Source: Thermophilibacter provencensis (GTDB taxonomy: Bacteria; Actinomycetota; Coriobacteriia; Coriobacteriales; Atopobiaceae). Taken from it: DNA of 64,000 nucleotides. The DNA lies in contig NZ_JAUDEA010000004.1 in assembly GCF_030372065.1 (NCBI RefSeq), forward strand, positions 96,414 through 160,413. Reading direction: 5' to 3'. The position numbers were made by a program, and so were the translations under genes. The notes under the pieces are model-generated. The model was not told where the DNA came from. It made no database searches and worked only from the letters and a program-made list of their open reading frames with translations. This document shows, one piece after another, positions 62,232 through 64,000 of the stretch (position 1 is its first letter; every line of letters begins with the position of its first letter).

Positions 62232-64000
62232 ATGGAATCGCTGTACACCAAGTATCGCCCGCAGACGTTCGAGCAGGTCGTGGGCCAGGCCCACGTGGTC
62301 GAGACCCTCAAGCGCGCCGTGCTCGAGGGGCGCACCAGCCATGCGTACCTGTTCTGTGGTCCGCGCGGCACGGGCAAGACCACCATGGCGCGCATCCTGG
62401 CAAAGGCGCTCATGTGCGAGAAGGCCCCCGCCGCCCTGCCCGACGGCACCTGCGAGCAGTGCCAGCTCATCGCCGCGGGCGAGCACCCGGACGTGATCGA
62501 GCTTGACGCGGCGTCGCGCACCGGCGTGGACAACGTCCGCGAGGAGATCATCTCGCGCGTGAGCTATGCGCCCACGATGGGCCGCTACAAGGTCTACATC
62601 ATCGACGAGGTCCACATGCTCACCACGCAGGCGTTCAACGCCCTGCTCAAGACGCTCGAGGAGCCCCCCGAGCACGTGGTCTTCATCATGTGCACCACGG
62701 ACCCGCAGAAGATCCTGGCCACCATCCTCAGCCGCGTGCAGCGCTTTGACTTCCACGCCATCGGCAACGACGAGATGCAGGCCCACCTGGCCTACGTGTG
62801 CAAGCAGGAGGGCTTCACCTACGACGAGACCGCCCTCGAGCTCATCGTCCGCCACGCGCGCGGCGGCATGCGCGACGCCCTCACCACCCTGGAGCAGCTC
62901 TCGGTCTTTGGCGCCGGAAGCATCGACATGGCGGCGGCCACGGACTTTCTCGGTGAGGTCTCGGGCGCGGTGCTGGGCAAGTTCTCCCGCGCGCTGGCGC
63001 ACCGCGACGTCTCCGCGCTCTTTGCCGAGGTCGCCGAGCTGGCGGACGCCGGCCGTGACCTGCTGCAGTTCACGCGCGAGCTGGCCGCCCACGTGCGCGA
63101 CGTCTACGTCGTGGCGGCGGTCCCCAGCGCCGATGACGTGGTGGCCGCGCGCGGGGAGGAGCTCGAGGCGCTCCGCACGGAGGCGGCCGCCTTTGGCTCC
63201 ACCGACCGCCTCGCCCACGTGCTCACCGTCCTGGGCGACGCCTCGAGCGAGATGCGCACCGCCACCAACCAGCGCCTCGTTCTGGAGATTGCCCTCACGC
63301 GCATAGCGCGCCCCGCCACGGACCTCACGCTCGAGTCCCTCGCCGCGCGCGTGGCGGACCTCGAGCGCCAGGTGGCCGTTCTCGCCACCCCCGGCGCGCT
63401 CGCGAGCGCCGCCCCAACAGCCGAGAAGAGCCTCGAGCAGCCGGCCCCCACGGCCCCGGTTGCTCCCCAGCCCCAACCGAATGTGGCAGCCGCGCCGACT
63501 CCCGCGCCCGCCGAGAAGAGCAGCGAGCCCGCCGCCGCTACAGCGCCCGAGCCGGCGCCGACCGCCCCAGCCGAGAAGGCGCCACAGCCGAGTGCCCCCG
63601 CCGCCCCGAGCCCCGGCGCGCCCCGCGCTGCGACTCGCGAAGCGAGCGAGGCGTCAGCCGAGCGCGGAGCAGGCGCGGGACGCGCCGGGGCTCGGGGCGG
63701 CGGGGGCGGCCTCAGCAACGGCAACCTCCAGCGCACCTGGAAGCAGGTCGTCGACCAGCTCGTGGCGCAGATGCCCGCCAAGGGCTCGCTGCTCCTCTCG
63801 TCGACCGCGGTGTCCGACGATGGCGAGAAGCTCATGATCTCGCTGCCCAAGGGATCGCGCTTTGCGGCAAAGATGCTCGAGCGCTCGGACGTTCGTGCGA
63901 GCGTTGACCCCGTGGTCACGATGGCGTTTGGCCCGCGCACGGTGGTCTACGTTGAGTCGAGCCTCGCCAACCAGGCCATCTCCCGCGCCGACCAGGCGAG
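62232..64000 (+). CDS. dnaX: DNA polymerase III tau/gamma subunit, 3' truncated by window edge
   Basis: At least 589 aa, open to the window end. The clamp-loader AAA+ domain (1-about 240) starts MESLYTKYRPQTFEQVVGQ with Walker A GPRGTGKTT, the zinc Cys group CEKAPAALPDGTCEQC, Walker B IIDEVHML and sensor motifs. An Ala/Pro/Glu-rich linker follows at about 390-490, then the start of a C-terminal tau-type domain. GGAGGTCGC precedes the ATG. SRP RNA lies upstream, as in many bacteria. Confidence 0.95.
   Translation, partial: MESLYTKYRPQTFEQVVGQAHVVETLKRAVLEGRTSHAYLFCGPRGTGKTTMARILAKALMCEKAPAALPDGTCEQCQLIAAGEHPDVIELDAASRTGVDNVREEIISRVSYAPTMGRYKVYIIDEVHMLTTQAFNALLKTLEEPPEHVVFIMCTTDPQKILATILSRVQRFDFHAIGNDEMQAHLAYVCKQEGFTYDETALELIVRHARGGMRDALTTLEQLSVFGAGSIDMAAATDFLGEVSGAVLGKFSRALAHRDVSALFAEVAELADAGRDLLQFTRELAAHVRDVYVVAAVPSADDVVAARGEELEALRTEAAAFGSTDRLAHVLTVLGDASSEMRTATNQRLVLEIALTRIARPATDLTLESLAARVADLERQVAVLATPGALASAAPTAEKSLEQPAPTAPVAPQPQPNVAAAPTPAPAEKSSEPAAATAPEPAPTAPAEKAPQPSAPAAPSPGAPRAATREASEASAERGAGAGRAGARGGGGGLSNGNLQRTWKQVVDQLVAQMPAKGSLLLSSTAVSDDGEKLMISLPKGSRFAAKMLERSDVRASVDPVVTMAFGPRTVVYVESSLANQAISRADQA

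Overview
The window is a contiguous stretch of a GC-rich actinobacterial chromosome. The gene content points to class Coriobacteriia, most likely a relative of Olsenella, Atopobium or Collinsella. The pointers are an fhaA-fhaB-PP2C-RodA/PBP-pknB growth cluster, a mannose-family PTS, MurT/GatD, pyruvate:ferredoxin oxidoreductase, DUF5648 (YRLYN-type) surface repeats and strong AGGAGG ribosome binding sites. The genus is an inference from gene content. I see no rRNA, CRISPR array, insertion sequence, transposase or prophage. One gene is cut at each end: a hypothetical protein on the left and dnaX on the right.

Layout. 1-4.8 kb: a secreted-type protein fragment, an OmpR/sensor kinase pair, purC, a small membrane protein and tRNA-Arg(CCT). 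5.1-14.8 kb (minus strand): a Ser/Thr-phosphorylation and cell-wall cluster of kinase, FhaA, FhaB, PP2C phosphatase, a single RodA-penicillin-binding-protein fusion, and PASTA kinase. 15-23 kb: tRNA-Leu, serS, a 118-aa orphan behind two GAAC-N4-GTTC boxes, GntR/deoC/manA/epimerase, tRNA-Arg(ACG), tRNA-Ser(GCT) and gluQ. 23-26 kb: a GNAT protein, purH and a DUF4143-type ATPase. 26.7-33.1 kb: an operon of PTS IIA, IIB and fused IIC-IID with an ATC-hydrolase-like protein, an M20 peptidase, an L-cysteine desulfidase-like protein and a HAD phosphatase. 33-41 kb: pgi, trxA, a PAP2 phosphatase, a phosphoesterase, and a QueT-like/glycosyltransferase/LytS/LytR operon. 41.8-47 kb: a MurT-GatD fusion, a secreted metallophosphoesterase behind Pho-box-like repeats, and a YibE/F protein. 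47.5-64 kb: nifJ, a C39-like peptidase, DUF362 ferredoxin, a ribokinase/nucleoside hydrolase pair, two paralogous esterases, SRP RNA, a bacterial-PH pair and dnaX.

Two themes stand out. First, the PTS operon joins sugar import to enzymes that could release and break down cysteine. This suggests use of a sugar- or thiazoline-linked cysteine compound with H2S output, and it is the best candidate for an undescribed system. Second, the intergenic DNA is full of palindromic repeats of at least six families. They include inverted repeats with perfect 36-, 44- and 63-bp arms built from a TGACAAAGGTGACAGG word. They also include clustered arrays of 5 and 9 copies of a ~26-bp unit arranged head-to-head around a centre. 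One repeat-like segment appears to have been read in frame and forms the linker of the MurT-GatD fusion.

Three natural fusions (RodA-PBP, MurT-GatD, IIC-IID) occur in one window. Purine synthesis (purC, purH), nucleoside salvage (nucleoside hydrolase, ribokinase, deoC) and glycolytic entry (pgi, manA) are scattered among single genes and short operons.
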